From contig NC_134108.1 of NCBI RefSeq assembly GCF_040939455.1, positions 82,876,001 to 82,940,000 of the forward strand: a stretch of 64,000 bases of DNA, written 5' to 3'. This document shows, piece by piece, positions 13,136 through 30,148 of this stretch (the stretch's first letter is position 1; each line of letters starts with the position of its first letter). The stretch is from Microcebus murinus (lineage: Eukaryota; Chordata; Mammalia; Primates; Cheirogaleidae). The notes under the pieces were generated by a model. That model saw nothing but the letters and a program-made list of their open reading frames with translations. It searched no databases and was not told the DNA's origin. Made by a program: the position numbers and the translations under genes.

Positions 13136-13496
13136 GTGTCTGGATTGGGCCTGCCTTACGGTTCAGAAGTCACATGGGACCACTTTGATGGACAGTTGGG
13201 AGTTATACAACTGAGTCTTAGTATGCATGCAGATCTCCCATGAACTTCCCTGAAAGCCAGTTGGTTTAGGTCACTTTTCAGATTCTATTATACCTATGCT
13301 GCTTGGACCCGTGGGTTAAAGAGTTCTGTGTATCTTTTGCAGTTGGCACGCTAAGTTCTGATGGGCAAATTGAGGGGGCATTCTCTCCTCCCCCAGGTGT
13401 GGCAGTTCCCCCCTTGCCCCAACCTTGTCCCCGTGAGGGACCAGAGATCCCTATCTATCTAATGCTACCTTCACTCCCTTTTTCTCCTCTCTAACA

Positions 13497-16104
13497 TTCA
13501 CCTTATCTCATGTAAAGTGTAGATTTCCCAAGTCTCACAAGAATGTCATCATTTTGTCTCACTATCCATCCCCTCTGCTTTTTTTTGTCCTTTCTATATT
13601 TTTATTCTCCTTAAATACTGAAACTACAGAAAAACACCCACAAATTTGTCTGTGGTTTATGTTTTTCCCAGGTGCATCCACAATTTTGGTTTAATAAACC
13701 TACGTTGAGTGAGATGTTTGCCTCAGTTGCTTGTTTTGAGTTGTCACAGACTACACAATGTTATTCATGTGTATATTGTCTTCTTTGTAGAACAATAGGT
13801 TTTTATTCTTAATGAAGTTCCCTTGTGACCATATTTCTGAACTATTCCAAAGTGTTTTATAAAATTTAAACTACAAATATGAAGTTCATTCAAAATATTT
13901 TTTTTGGTACATTTACTGCGAGACCTCAAGATCATATAAATAGCATTTCTTATGCTAACAGAAATCTTCTTTGAAGCAATGTGCATATATGCCTATATCT
14001 TTACTCTCTCATTCATATGCATATACTTTTCAATGGAGAGACTCAGTATATAATTATAGCATGAGGAAGTGGGTAGTTAAATGAATATTTAGGTTTACTT
14101 AAAAGAAATATGTTTTGAGAAATGCTGAAAGAGTAATACTTGCACAATTCCATCATTTAATTTCATAGAATCATTAATTTCCTGTTACTTAAAATAGATT
14201 AAATTATCCTAAAAAACAAAACATATATAAATATTTCATACAATAAGTACATTTTTTACAATAATGTGAATGTGGAGTTTTTGGAAAAGTCATAGCAAAT
14301 GAGATCCATTTTATGCCATACAGAAAAGTTATAGCTTGGCCAAGAAAACATAAACCAGAAAACATTCTTTCTTTCTCCAATGCTCCAATCTAAGAAAATT
14401 ATCAGCAGAAATACCCCAGGTGATGTTAGTTGTCAGAATAATGTATGGATATTTTTTATCATGTTTATCCATGACATTGTTCTTAAAAGGCTCTCTAATT
14501 TTGTGACCTCACTTCTATTCCTATTTATGGTACTTTACCACCATAATTTAATCCACTGATTCTCTCTCAAAATGATGGTGTTATAAGTCGTTTTTGTTTA
14601 TTTACACCAGAACTGTGGCTTTTTACTGTGGCTTTTTACTGTGGCTGTAGGTGACACTTTACAGAGCCCATCACCTATGGGGCAATGGACATATGTATTG
14701 GCACGGCCCCATCCTCCTGTGATTAGGGATTATAAGCAATTGATTTCAGATTTTGTTCAGTTGGAAAAAAATACTAGTTTTTCCCTCAATTTGTGATTAG
14801 TTCTCCTACCTTTCTAATTCAGTCTTTCCATTTCCCAATGTTAATGACAACTTATCTGCTCAATATAATTTATTTAAATTCTCATCGTAAATGTCTTGTT
14901 TAATCATAATTTTCTCTTTTTCTGTTTGATTATTTCTTGGACTTTTACATTGTTTAATAATTTCTCTTACAAAACACTGCTTCATACAAAATTAACTATT
15001 AATTTCAAAAAACAGCGTAGCGAATCATAACCGTGTTAACCTGTTCTCTAAGGTTACTAAACTAGTGAGTGCACACATAGCACTGCTAGTCTTTAACAAA
15101 ATTAATGTTCCTGCTTAGGAGAGAAAAAGACACATTCCAAAGTATTATTTACATCATTAATAAGGGTTAATATTTTATCAATAATATATATGTAATTTGG
15201 GGATCATACAGAATTAGAATACCAGGATTAATTCTGTCATTTCTGCTTGAAAATGCTTTGCTTAAAATAACTACTCAAATAATGTATCTCCAAATCAGTG
15301 TTTCATAAGGTACTAGTGATCCTCACTTTAGGGAAAAAAGCATGCTATAAAGCTATAATTGAATTTTAAAGTAAAAAGTGGCACTGAAGACATGTATAAT
15401 TAAAAATAGAAATTTTAGCTCTCTTTCAATCTAATACTAGTCATATTGATCTTCCAAAGACATTCTCTTTTCTACATTAGCTTTTTCCCATTTTTTCTAT
15501 CTGATTTATTTTCCACTTCTAGATGCTTAGGCATCTCTTTGTCTCTCATTTATCTTTAATACATGGCTATTTGCTGTCTAAGTTTCCTTTGCTCAGCTTT
15601 AGAGACATACCTGCTTTCTCACAATGGCCCCTTTATACCCAGAATGTATATTCTTGCTCCTATTGTTTTTATTAGGTTTCTATATTTAAAACTATTTATG
15701 AGCATTCACTTCTAACAAACTCATTGTAAGAGTTAATTTAAAAAATAGGCAAATAACTTCACACTTGTGATTTGACTGCCTTTAAATGGCTTTATTTTAT
15801 GTTTGAATGGCCTGAGACTTTCCATTTTTAAATTGACTTAGAAATATTTTCTATTTTTCTATCTTTTATTTCTGGATTACTTGTAATACCTAAATAGACA
15901 GATTTTATATTAGATTTTCTAATGGACTTTTTGAAAACTTTGGATAGGGAGACTTGTCTTTATTGTATACATAAAAGTAGATTCAAGGAAAAATATCATT
16001 CTATTTTATCTGGAATGCCTCAGAATGTTCTCTCATTGGCTATACTGGAGGAATACATGATATTATTATTGTTCTAAGTGAAGACATCTGTTTTATTATT
16101 ACAT
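13497..16104. other. Intergenic, no gene recognised
   Basis: About 2.6 kb. Just after the LTR, 13500-13740 has C/T-rich sequence ending 'ggtttaataaacctacg', which may be another old LTR end. At 14612-14646 a 13-bp unit (actgtggcttttt) is repeated about 2.7 times in tandem. The rest is AT-rich without recognised features. Confidence 0.4.
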
Positions 16105-17160
16105 TTTTATTTGAAAATATTAAAGGGGTACAAATATTTTTGTTTACATAAATCACTTTTATAATGCTTGTGTTATGGCTATATGTGTACCCATCACCCA
16201 GATAGTGTTCATTGTACCCATTAAGCAGGTTTTCCCCCTTTCCTTCCTCCCTTTCTGCCCACTTGATTGCCAATAACTGTGTGCATCTATGTACTCACCA
16301 AGTAGTTCCAATTTAATAGCCAGTACATAGAGTGTTTGTTTTTCCATTTTTTAGATACTTCACTTAGGATAATGGTCTCCAGTGTCATCCAAGTTATTGC
16401 AAAAGGCACTAATTCATCTACTTTTTATGGCTGAATATATATCTGTGTTGTATATATATCACATTTTATTAATCTATTCATGAATTTATGGACACTGGGT
16501 TGATTTCATATCTTTGCAATTGTGAATTGTGCTGTAATAAACATTTGCATACAGGTGATAAAATCACTTCTTTGATAAAATGACTTCTTTTTCTTTGGGT
16601 AGATACCCTGTAGTTGGATTGCTATATCAAATGGTAGGTCTACTTTTTTCTTTGAGAAATCTCCATACTGTTTTCCATAGAGGTTGTATGAATTTGCAGC
16701 CCCACCAACAGTGTATAAGTGTTCCTTTCCCTCTGCATCTACAGCAGCATCTCTTGGTTTTGGACTTTTTAAGGAAAGCCTTTCTATTATAACAAGGGTA
16801 AGGTAACATCTCATAGTGGTTAATCATTTCCCTAATGATTACCAAAGTGGAGCATTTTTTCATGTATTTATTGGTCATTAGTTTATCTTGTCCTCTTTTG
16901 AAAAGCTTCTGTTCATGTCTTTTATCCACTTTTTAATGGAATTGTTTGATTTTTTTCTTGCTGATTTGCTGGATTTCTTTGTAGATTCTGGATATTAGCC
17001 CTTTATGTATAGTTTGTGAATATTTTTTCCCCACTCTGTAAGTTGTCTATTTGCCCTGTAGATTATTTTCTTAGCTATGCAGAAGCTTTTTAGTTTAATC
17101 AAATCCCATTTGTTTGTTTTTGTTGTTGCTGTAATTGCCCTTGGGGTCTTAGTCATAAAT
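16105..17160 (-). mobile_element. L1 3' end, antisense
   Basis: The plus strand reads L1 3'UTR and ORF2 end in reverse: 'attaaaggggtacaaat' near 16120, 'tgggtagataccctgtagttgg' near 16600, 'ctccatactgttttccatagagg' near 16660, to 'tgcccttggggtcttagtc' at 17150. The open frames at 16506-16929 on the minus strand are broken remnants of the ORF2 C-terminus, including the Cys-region residues 'CWWGC'. It is 5'-truncated and dead. Confidence 0.85.
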
Positions 17161-18870
17161 TATCATTTTTTTCATTAATGAAGATGAGAAATATCTTGCC
17201 TGTCTTCACCTTTCTACAATAGAGTTTCCATTCCTACATAAGCTTGCACAATTCTAAATTTTAATATACAAATTGGTTTTCTTAGCACCTCACAGAGTGA
17301 CACAAAGTCCTAACTGTTTTTTTAACATGAGGATCGAGACTGTGTTATTTTCATAAGATATAACATAATACATGTACACATATACAATACATCTAAACAT
17401 ATGCACACACAGGTCCACACAAAGGAACCGGCCAGCTTTTACCGCAGAACTCTAGCTATGAGACAGTAATACAAACTCCTTGGTTTATAAAAGATGACTA
17501 GATCCAAATTACTTCTGAAAAAATTGAAACTTGGTCACATGGCTAAACTTTAGTAGCCCTAATAGGTAATCAAATAAAGCCTGTGTACAAACATTTTGGA
17601 TACAGCAGTTTCTGTGGCATTTTCATGTTAAAAAAGCCTCTTTTACCCATTTTTAACTCAGTTTAAAATGAGTTTTCAATATTTACATTTTAGCTACAAC
17701 TGGCTGCATGCTCCCCAAGTAGCCTTGAATTATTAATAGTAATATCACAAACAGTGAGTTTATCTCAATATCAGTAGAAAAAGGTAGCAGATTCAGAGAA
17801 GGCAGAAAAGAGAATACAGAAATAGAGCACTTAAGAGACTTGACGCTTTATGGTGGCAGGTCGACCATTTGCGCCCTGAATTTTCTTTGATGTAATTTTC
17901 ACTTCAGTTAAAGCATGTGCACAAGAATTAGCCATAAACAGCTGGAGTCTTAGAAAACTGGCATGTCTTCAAACCTTTTCCATTTACACAAATACTTGCA
18001 AGTAGAGATGCCATAAACCAACTAGGGTGCCTGAACGATGTCATTTTCCTTGTCTTTCCTCATTTTTTGAAGATTTTGAGTCCCATTTTTCTTTAAAAGG
18101 GACCAAACTGTAATCTAGGGTTTTCGTGTAGTGGATGTGGATCTTCCTTTTCTGATTGTGTGAAGGACTCCATAGTGTTTCACTACTGAGTTGCGCTGCC
18201 TTCTTCCATGTCTCAGTTTCTTTCTTCTGGGCTCTACCACCTCCAAGAGGGGTCAAAACACTGAGTAATCTGCTCTCAAATGTGTTTCCTGGATAAGCCC
18301 TCTTTCTATTAATATTGTTGGGGGGGGTCCCTGTAGGGTCACTTCCTGTCTCAGTGAGTCACCTCAGACACTCCCACTTAGGCCCCTGGACACTCAGGAG
18401 CCCCTTTTGGCTGGGTGGAGTAAAATCTCCTTTCTCTTCAGAGCTCAGAAACTCAGTCTGAGTTTCATAAAACTCAGAAAAGGACAATTATCTATGAAAA
18501 GGACAATTCAGTTTCTTCTTTTGCAAATGCACAGAAAAGCCAATTGAGATGAATTTGGGGAAGAAGTGGGAATGGAAAAGTATCCCTCAGAATGCATCTC
18601 TAAATCAAAATTAGGATTCCAAACAACAACTTCCCAGGAAAAGAACTGATACTTCAGAATTAACCAGGACTATCAACCAAGATTGTGAGGTCCAGGACTC
18701 AGGAGAACTTATTAGTTCTGGTCAAGGAGAAGCTTGGAGTTGGAGGACCCAAGGGTGGCCCATGTCAGTACCTAGTCCCAAGTTTAGATGATTCCTTCAG
18801 AAGGTCCTAAGTCTTCTTTGACCCCTATGGTGGGTGCCGTCTTATTAACAGAAAAAAGAAAAACAAAAAC
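17161..18870 (-). other. Unidentified region, possible old retrocopy on the minus strand
   Basis: No repeat that I know covers this stretch. On the minus strand a 71-codon open frame (18041-18256) lies in sequence of higher GC than the surroundings, followed by about 0.8 kb that is AT-rich and stop-filled like a 3'UTR. Basic residues are frequent and the frame ends on a lysine-rich tail. A decayed processed pseudogene or an ERV leader would both fit; a G8 run at 18321-18328 is also present. I cannot identify a parent gene and see no poly(A) tail. Confidence 0.2.
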
Positions 18871-19147
18871 TCCAAGCTCTGTAAAATAATTTAAAGAGGT
18901 TTTTTTTTTCTGAGCCAAAGGTATGTGACTGGTTCAGAACACATGGTCTCAAGAGGCCTGAAAAACGTGCCCATGGTATCTGGGTTACATTAATAGTTTA
19001 GTTTTATAAATTCATGGAAACAAGCAGTACCCCTAAGATCCCAAGTCAATATGTAGAGGGCATACATTAATTTGGCCTGAAAAGGCAGGGTATCTCAAAG
19101 CAGGGGCTTTCAGGTTACAGGTAAGTTTAAAGATTCTTTGATTTGTA
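18871..19147. mobile_element. LTR-like interspersed repeat, left part
   Basis: 'aatttaaagaggtt' ... 'tgagccaaaggtatgtgac' ... 'ggtcattaaa' junction: this follows an old LTR-like repeat that I have seen widely in primate DNA but cannot name. It stops exactly where the mariner begins and resumes after it at 20449. Confidence 0.5.
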
Positions 19148-20448
19148 TTAGGTCATTAAATATGAAATGTCCAATTTCAAATCAAAATTGAAGTTTATTA
19201 TATCCCAGAAAAGATGTGGTACAGATAAGCAAAGTATGTGCCTAAACTACTGATATGGTTTTGCCATCTTAATGGTAGGTTGTTTATGCCAGCAGGGAAG
19301 AAGCCTGGAGAGTGAGTGGCGGTCAAATCGCAAAAGGCATTTTCCACAGCTTGTTGAGAATTAAGTATTTTTCATTGTAAGAAGTGGTCCAAAGTCTGGA
19401 AGACGTGGTAGTCAGTTGGTGCAAAGTCTGGTAAATACGGAAGATGACAGAAAGTTTCCAAGGTCAGCTTCTGTAGTTTGAGAAGCCCTGTTTTTTGAGA
19501 CATATGGTCTTGCAAGAGGATTGGCCTGTTTTTATTGATAAATCTTGGCTGCTTAATGGCAAGCATCCTCATCATTTCATCCAACTGGGTGCAGTAGACA
19601 TCTGATGTAATGGATTGACCAGATTTCATGAAGTTGTAGTGGATAATACCAGCACTGGACCACCAAACAGACATCATTAGCTTTTTTTTGGATGAATATT
19701 CTGTTTCGGATGATGTTTTGGCATTTCAATTTTATCCAGCCATTGTATCGAATGCTTGCGATTGTCAAAAATAATCAATTTTTCTTCACACATAACAATG
19801 TGGTGTAGAAATCGTTTACCTTTATGTCATAACAGCAAAGAAAGGCAACGCTTTGAGATGATTTCTCATCTGATGCTCATTTAATTAACATGCAGTACCG
19901 ATCTATCCAGCTTCTTTACCTTGCCCATTTGTTTTAAATGGTCCAATATTGTTGGAATAGTAATGTCAAAGCTTTGCTGCTAATTCACATGTAGGTTAAG
20001 ATGTATTTCCTTCCATGAAAGCTTTCAGCTCACCATTATCCACCTTGGTATCCTATGTGACTCATTTTCAAGATTAAAATCACCAGAATGGAGCTTCTCC
20101 AAACATCAATAGTACTGTACATTCATTAGCCATATCCTTCCCAAACACTTCGTTGATATTTTGAGCTGTCTGGGCTGCATTGGTTTCACGAGGGAACTCA
20201 TACTGAAAAATAACACAAATTTTTGACTTATCCATGCTTTCACAAAAATTGCTCTAAAAAAAAAAATTGAAAGACAATCACAAGCCAAAATGTGCATCGT
20301 AAAGAATGAGGATGTATCATTTTTTTCTTTTCCGTCCCCGCCAGGATGTACCATTACAATAAAAAAAGTGTCAAAGTTAAATGTCAGAGATATCAACTGT
20401 CAAACTTAGTACTTACAGACACTGGACAGTTCATAGTTTATGACCTAA
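19148..20448 (-). mobile_element. Mariner DNA transposon, full length, inactive
   Basis: A 1301-bp element with terminal inverted repeats starting TTAGGTCAT at each end (24 of the first 28 bases agree) and flanking TA dinucleotides (19146-19147 and 20449-20450), the Tc1/mariner target duplication. The length is normal for mariner. The minus strand encodes a decayed transposase: a start region near 20238, an interrupted DNA-binding half, a 101-codon remnant at 19372-19677 and a C-terminal piece near 19230-19330. It sits inside an LTR-like repeat. Frameshifts and stops exclude activity. I cannot name the subfamily from its ends. Confidence 0.9.
19372..19677 (-). pseudogene. Mariner transposase catalytic-core remnant
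   Basis: This frame is the second half of a mariner transposase, the enzyme that cuts and reinserts the element. It has the 'VWWSSAGIIHYNF' block before the second catalytic aspartate (in 'ILLQDH') and the 'PDFAPTDYHVF' block holding the third. In active mariners 34 residues separate those two aspartates; here only 31 do, so about three residues are lost. The upstream half, with the DNA-binding domain and first aspartate, is in other frames with stops between 19700 and 20240. It is a dead gene within a complete-length element. Confidence 0.85.
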
Positions 20449-20820
20449 TAATTTGTTGAAGACATTAAGCTTTGTCTAAAGGCTTGAAATGTTTTAACTT
20501 AAGACTGTCTAATAAACGGAGACAAGCCACTGAACATTTGTCAAAGCTCAAGTGAACTGTTAAGTAAATTGATGGCCTGCAGGTGTGGTTTAAGCTTTGT
20601 CTTATATAGTCTTAGGATTGTTGATGATTTAGCATCTTATTGTTGCAAAGAATATCTCCAAAAGGGAGGGCCCATGACAAGGCATGTCTGACCTCCATTC
20701 TCATGGTGGGCAATTCAGCTGTAAGATTTTTTGTATCAGATTCCCTTAGCCAAGAGGAGGGTCCATTCAATCTGCTTGGGTGGGGGTGGGGTGTGTAAGA
20801 TTTTATTTAAGTTCACAGGA
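20449..20820. mobile_element. LTR-like interspersed repeat, right part
   Basis: Continuation of the repeat at 18871-19147 after the mariner insertion ('taagctttgtctaaagg' ... 'aagaggagggtccattcaatc'). The two halves join cleanly when the mariner and one TA are removed. An adjoining TTG microsatellite lies at 20875-20892. Confidence 0.5.
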
Positions 20821-20908
20821 GCATATTTAATTACAATTTCAAATCTTGTTGCCTGAAAGTCTGTGGTATCTTTATTGTTGTTGTTGTTGTTGTCATTTTT
20901 CCTTTCTT

Positions 20909-20918
20909 TTTAATCTTT
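20909..20918. repeat. Target-site duplication of the RPS4X retrocopy, left copy
   Basis: TTTAATCTTT here is repeated at 21809-21818 on the other side of the retrocopy. The AT-rich sequence suits the L1 endonuclease. Confidence 0.65.
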
Positions 20919-20938
20919 TTTTTCACACTGTAATATCT

Positions 20939-20944
20939 TTAATT
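20939..20944 (-). promoter_or_regulatory. Retained poly(A) signal of the RPS4X copy
   Basis: ATTAAA on the minus strand, about 16 bases before the A tail. Confidence 0.65.
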
Positions 20945-20992
20945 AAGTACAAATAACTTTTTAACATGTTATTATGTTACATGGAGACCATT

Positions 20993-26430
<5,438 letters not shown>

Positions 26431-26727
26431 TTTTATTTATTTATTTATTTTTGAGATGGGGTCTTGCTCTGACAACCAGGCTAGAGTGATATCATTGTAG
26501 CTCACTGCAACCTCATACTCTCGGGCTTGAGCTATTCTCCTGCCTCAGCCTTCTAAGTAACTGGGACTGCAGGCCCACATCACCATGCCCAGATAATTTT
26601 TCTATTTTTTGTAGAGATGGGGTCTTGCTTATGCTTAGGCTGGTCTCCAACTCCTGGCCTCAAGCAATCCTCCCACTTCAGCCTCCCAAAGTGCTAGGAT
26701 TACAGGTGTGAGCCACTGTACCTGGCC
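26431..26727 (-). repeat. Alu SINE, antisense, strepsirrhine type
   Basis: A TTTA-rich tail (26431-26451) is followed by the reversed dimer: 'tttgtagagatggggtcttgc' in the middle and 'gtgctaggattacaggtgtg' then 'ctggcc' at the end. Full dimer length. Moderately diverged. Confidence 0.9.
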
Positions 26728-27245
26728 CATTGTTTTCTAACTCAAATTCTTATAGGCCCCAACAGCATGCTTGTATTCTCTCCGGGTCTATACAGGTTTG
26801 AGAAACAATATATACAAAGTTAAATTTTCAAATTTTGAGATTTTAAAAAACCAGGCCAAGTATAGACAAACACAAACACATCCGGCAATATTCAATTCAG
26901 CTACTTAATTATTTATTGTAGTACATAAAAGAAAAGAATGTGGTGAACTGAAAAATTGGGTTTTGGTTCTTTCTGTCCTGTTAACTGTTGAGAACTCTTC
27001 CCCATAGTTCTTTCATCTCTAGACAAAAATGTCCATTCCACAAAGAACTGCATATGGTTAAAACACTCAAATGTAGATTCATTATGTGGACTTCTGCCCA
27101 AAAGGAAATAATTACTTATTTTTGAAAATGGAAATTGGATTGGAAGAGGCTATATACACATATAACAATCATTTATTCATTTACCTTCTGACATAAATAG
27201 GATATACAAATAATTTTAAAATTATTTTGATATTTTTAAATTTTT
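26728..27245. other. Intergenic, no gene recognised
   Basis: AT-rich spacer between two Alus. The last 60 bp before 27245 may already belong to the L1M-like repeat that resumes after the second Alu. Confidence 0.4.
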
Positions 27246-27255
27246 AAACAATTCT

Positions 27256-27590
27256 AAGCCATGTGCAGTGGCTCACATCTGTAATCCTAGCATTCAGAGA
27301 GGTTAAAGCAGGAGGATGGCTTGAGGTCAGGAGTTTGAGATCAGCCTCAGTGAGAGTGAGAGGCTCCGTCTCTACTAAAAAATAGTAATTAGCTGGGCAA
27401 CTAAAATAGAAAAAGTTAGCCAGGCATCATGGCACATGCCTGTAGTACCAGCTACTCGGGATGCTGAGGCAGGAGTATCATTTGAGCCCAGGAATTTGAG
27501 GTTGCTGTGAGCTAGGGTGACACCATGGCACTGTAGCCAGGGCAATGGAATGAGATTCTATTTCCAAAAAAAAAAAAAAAACCCAGACAA
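27256..27590 (+). repeat. Alu SINE, sense, strepsirrhine type
   Basis: It begins 'aagccatgtgcagtggctcac', has 'gttgctgtgagctagggtgac' in the right arm and ends in an A tail at 27566-27581. Flanking 10-mers aaacaattct (27246-27255) and aaacaactct (27591-27600) form a target duplication with one mismatch. Confidence 0.92.
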
Positions 27591-27960
27591 AAACAACTCT
27601 AGATTTACAGAAGAATACAAAGATAGTTTAGAGAATTTCTGCATAGCTTTCACCCAGCTCCCCTTAAAGCTATCATCTTATATAACCATTGGATTTTTAT
27701 CAAAACTAAGAAATTAAAATCACTACAATACTATTAACTAATCTATAAACTTTACTGATATTCCACAAGTTTTTTCATTAATGTCCTTTTCCTGATACAG
27801 GATCCAATCCAGAATGCCATGTTGCATTTTGCCATCATGTCTTCTTAGATTTTTGCAAGTCTGTGACTTTTTACATGTTTCTCATGACCTTGACATTTTT
27901 GAAGGTCAAGTATTTTGTATAATATACCTCAATTTGGGATAGACATTTTTTCATGAATAG
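27591..27960 (+). mobile_element. L1M 3'UTR-like repeat
   Basis: 'ctctagatttacagaagaat', 'acaatactattaactaat' and 'ggatccaatccagaatgcc' follow a common mammalian repeat that I place in the 3'UTR of old L1s. The Alu at 27256 inserted into it. Family assignment is by eye. Confidence 0.5.
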
Positions 27961-29749
27961 AGGGGGATTATAAATTTTGAGAAAGAATGGCACTGAGGTG
28001 AAATTTCTTCTTATCATGACATATTAAGGTATACAAAATATTAGCATAACTTATTACTGGTAGTGTTTAACCCAGCTATTGTAGTGTTTGCCTGGTTTAG
28101 CCATTGTATAGTTACTATTTTTCTCTCTATTCCTTGAAAGCAAGTCACTTCGTCCAGTTCACTGGAGACACTACCAACAGATTTGACAAATTTATTTTTG
28201 TTTAGTGATTGTAAACACAGTAATTACCAAGCCATAATGTATTAAGCCAAAATAGTCTCTTCAAGCTTCTATATGCAGTTATTTTAGATATATTTCTCTA
28301 GGGAGGAACAACCAAATAAAGTAGTTTCTATATCTATGTGTTTTAATAGGAAAAGGTAAAGTTTCCCTCAGATATCTTTGCTTTCTCAACAGTGCTAATA
28401 AGACTATCAAGATGTTAGTCTTGAATAGAAGGGTCAAAAGCATAGAGATATAACCAGAACCTGATTTTTGCAGTGAATAACCATTTCTATTGTGTCAGCT
28501 GCTTTTGATAGCTGAATCAATTTCGACAGAATGTGAGAGCACATTTAATATCAGAAACATTACTACTCCCCTGGCCTTAAATTATTGTTTGATGCAAAGT
28601 GGAAAAGTGTCTAATTTGCTTTCAGGTAGCAGCTTGCTCACGAGAAGAATGAGTACTATTTCAAATATATTTTTGTTGCATTAGGGCAACATTTTCAAAA
28701 TTATGGGTTACATTTACTTTATGTATCATAGGAAAGTCTCTCGGTAAAATACAAGTGCTGCCATACATTTATATATGCTTTCATTTATTGATATTTTCAT
28801 GTGTGCATGTATTTTTGGAAAAGTATACGTGAATATAAAATAACATGAATAAAAATCTTTGTATTCGTATAGTAAAAATTCCTGAGAAATCCATTAAAAG
28901 TATTTTTGGTGTGCCTTCTCCACTGTCATCGAATGGTCCTCCCAAACACACACATATACACATAAATTCCCTATTTGTATTAGAACTTTTTGTCAGTATT
29001 ACAACTATATTTGATGTCAGCTTTGAAATCACCTTCACCAACTTGAATCAATCAGCCATCAAGTTTTATTGATTCTTCTTTCAAAATAGCAATTTAATTT
29101 AGCACTTTCTCTATATTCTTATTGACTTAATCTTAGTTCAAGCCCTCACAATCTAAACCATCAAAATAACTTCCTTCCTAATATTTTTTCTTTGGTCTCT
29201 CTTTTTTTATCATTTATTTGATAACTTGTCTTAGCCTATGATATTCTCAAACATTGTGTGGAATATCTAATTTATTTGCTAAAAATTCTTTAATGATTCT
29301 CTTCTATTAAAGAATTATCTCATATGCTATTGTATTACTCCTGTCCATTCATAAATTATAGTTGATGTTTCCAACTTGCCTTTCTCATATTTCTCTTCCC
29401 ATTTTTGAAATATATATATATATACATATACATATATATATATATATATATATAGTCCTTTAGATTATTCCTCTTTCCCTATGCTAAACATATTTGTTCT
29501 ACTAGGACTCTATCCTTTACAGGAATTCTGCATCCTCTTTGTGTTGACTGGGATTTAGAATCTGGTGTGATATGGCTCAATTGTATTTCTTCATCACTAT
29601 GACCACAATTAATTGCTCAAGGAATAGATACCATCACACACTAGGACAATTACAATTCACCCCCACCCCCCAGTTTTGTACTTGTAACCAAAGAAAGGAA
29701 ATCTTAAATTGTTCCCAGTGACAAACTTAGAGATACAAGGAGTGAACAT
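27961..29749. other. Intergenic with a TA microsatellite
   Basis: No gene recognised. A (TA)n tract with CATA interruptions runs from 29410 to 29454. The overlapping frames at 28781-29072 have low-complexity, unprotein-like composition. Confidence 0.4.
29410..29454. repeat. TA microsatellite with CATA interruptions
   Basis: About 45 bp of alternating TA broken twice by C. Confidence 0.95.
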
Positions 29750-29925
29750 TGATGTTGGTTTTATTTTCTGTCACATACAGAGAACCAGTTTAAGACAATG
29801 AAACCAAGAGAGTGAAGCAGACATTCCAGAGGGAGAGACTTGATAGAATTCAAATTCTTTGTTCTGGGAAACCAGGCTTAAAAATGGGAAAATATCAAAA
29901 GAAGTCTAACCTGGAAGGAGATTTT

Positions 29926-29985
29926 GGGTGCAGCTGAGCACCCTAGTGACTGTGTGGGTGCAGCTGAGCACCCAGGTGACTGTGT
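29926..29985 (+). repeat. Tandem 30-bp duplication in U3
   Basis: Two adjacent 30-bp units, 29926-29955 and 29956-29985, agree at 28 of 30 bases. Each contains gggtgcagctgagcaccc, itself a near-perfect inverted repeat with CAGCTG in its centre. This resembles the duplicated enhancers of retroviral U3 regions. Confidence 0.8.
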
Positions 29986-30141
29986 ACCAACGAGAGGTGC
30001 GAAAGGTGCTGTGTGAGCATACAGGAAACCGCAACCGCAGACTGTCTTTCACACTTTTGCAGCTTACACAAGGACTTTGCTTTCTATTTGGAGAAGGGGG
30101 GCTACTTCAGTACTTGGGGCTTAGGGAGGGCTTGGGGAGCA

Positions 30142-30148
30142 TATATAA
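30142..30148 (+). promoter_or_regulatory. TATA box of the LTR-like block
   Basis: TATATAA, in a GC-richer context, 80 bp upstream of the AATAAA signal at 30228. Confidence 0.55.

Larger units (their letters stand above)
12913..13496 (-). mobile_element. Retroviral solo LTR (ERV, probably class I)
   Basis: Read on the minus strand, a 584-bp element starts 'tgttagagagg' and ends 'ccctgcccaaca', so it has TGTT...AACA inverted ends. It holds a TATA box (TATAAAA, 13129-13135) and, about 110 bp downstream, a poly(A) signal (AATAAA, 13020-13025). This is the U3-R-U5 order of a retroviral LTR. No primer-binding site or gag/pol sequence lies on either side, so it is a solo LTR left by recombination. 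Flanking bases do not form a perfect duplication ('cttc' / 'ttca'). Family name not determined; class I is inferred from the general layout. Confidence 0.75.

Noticed and set aside
12903..13494. Short plus-strand frames at 12903-13136 and 13303-13494
   Set aside because: They are inside the minus-strand solo LTR and have no protein character.
14612..14646. Short tandem repeat that might be a CRISPR-like array
   Set aside because: A 13-bp unit in 2.7 copies with no spacers, in a vertebrate genome.
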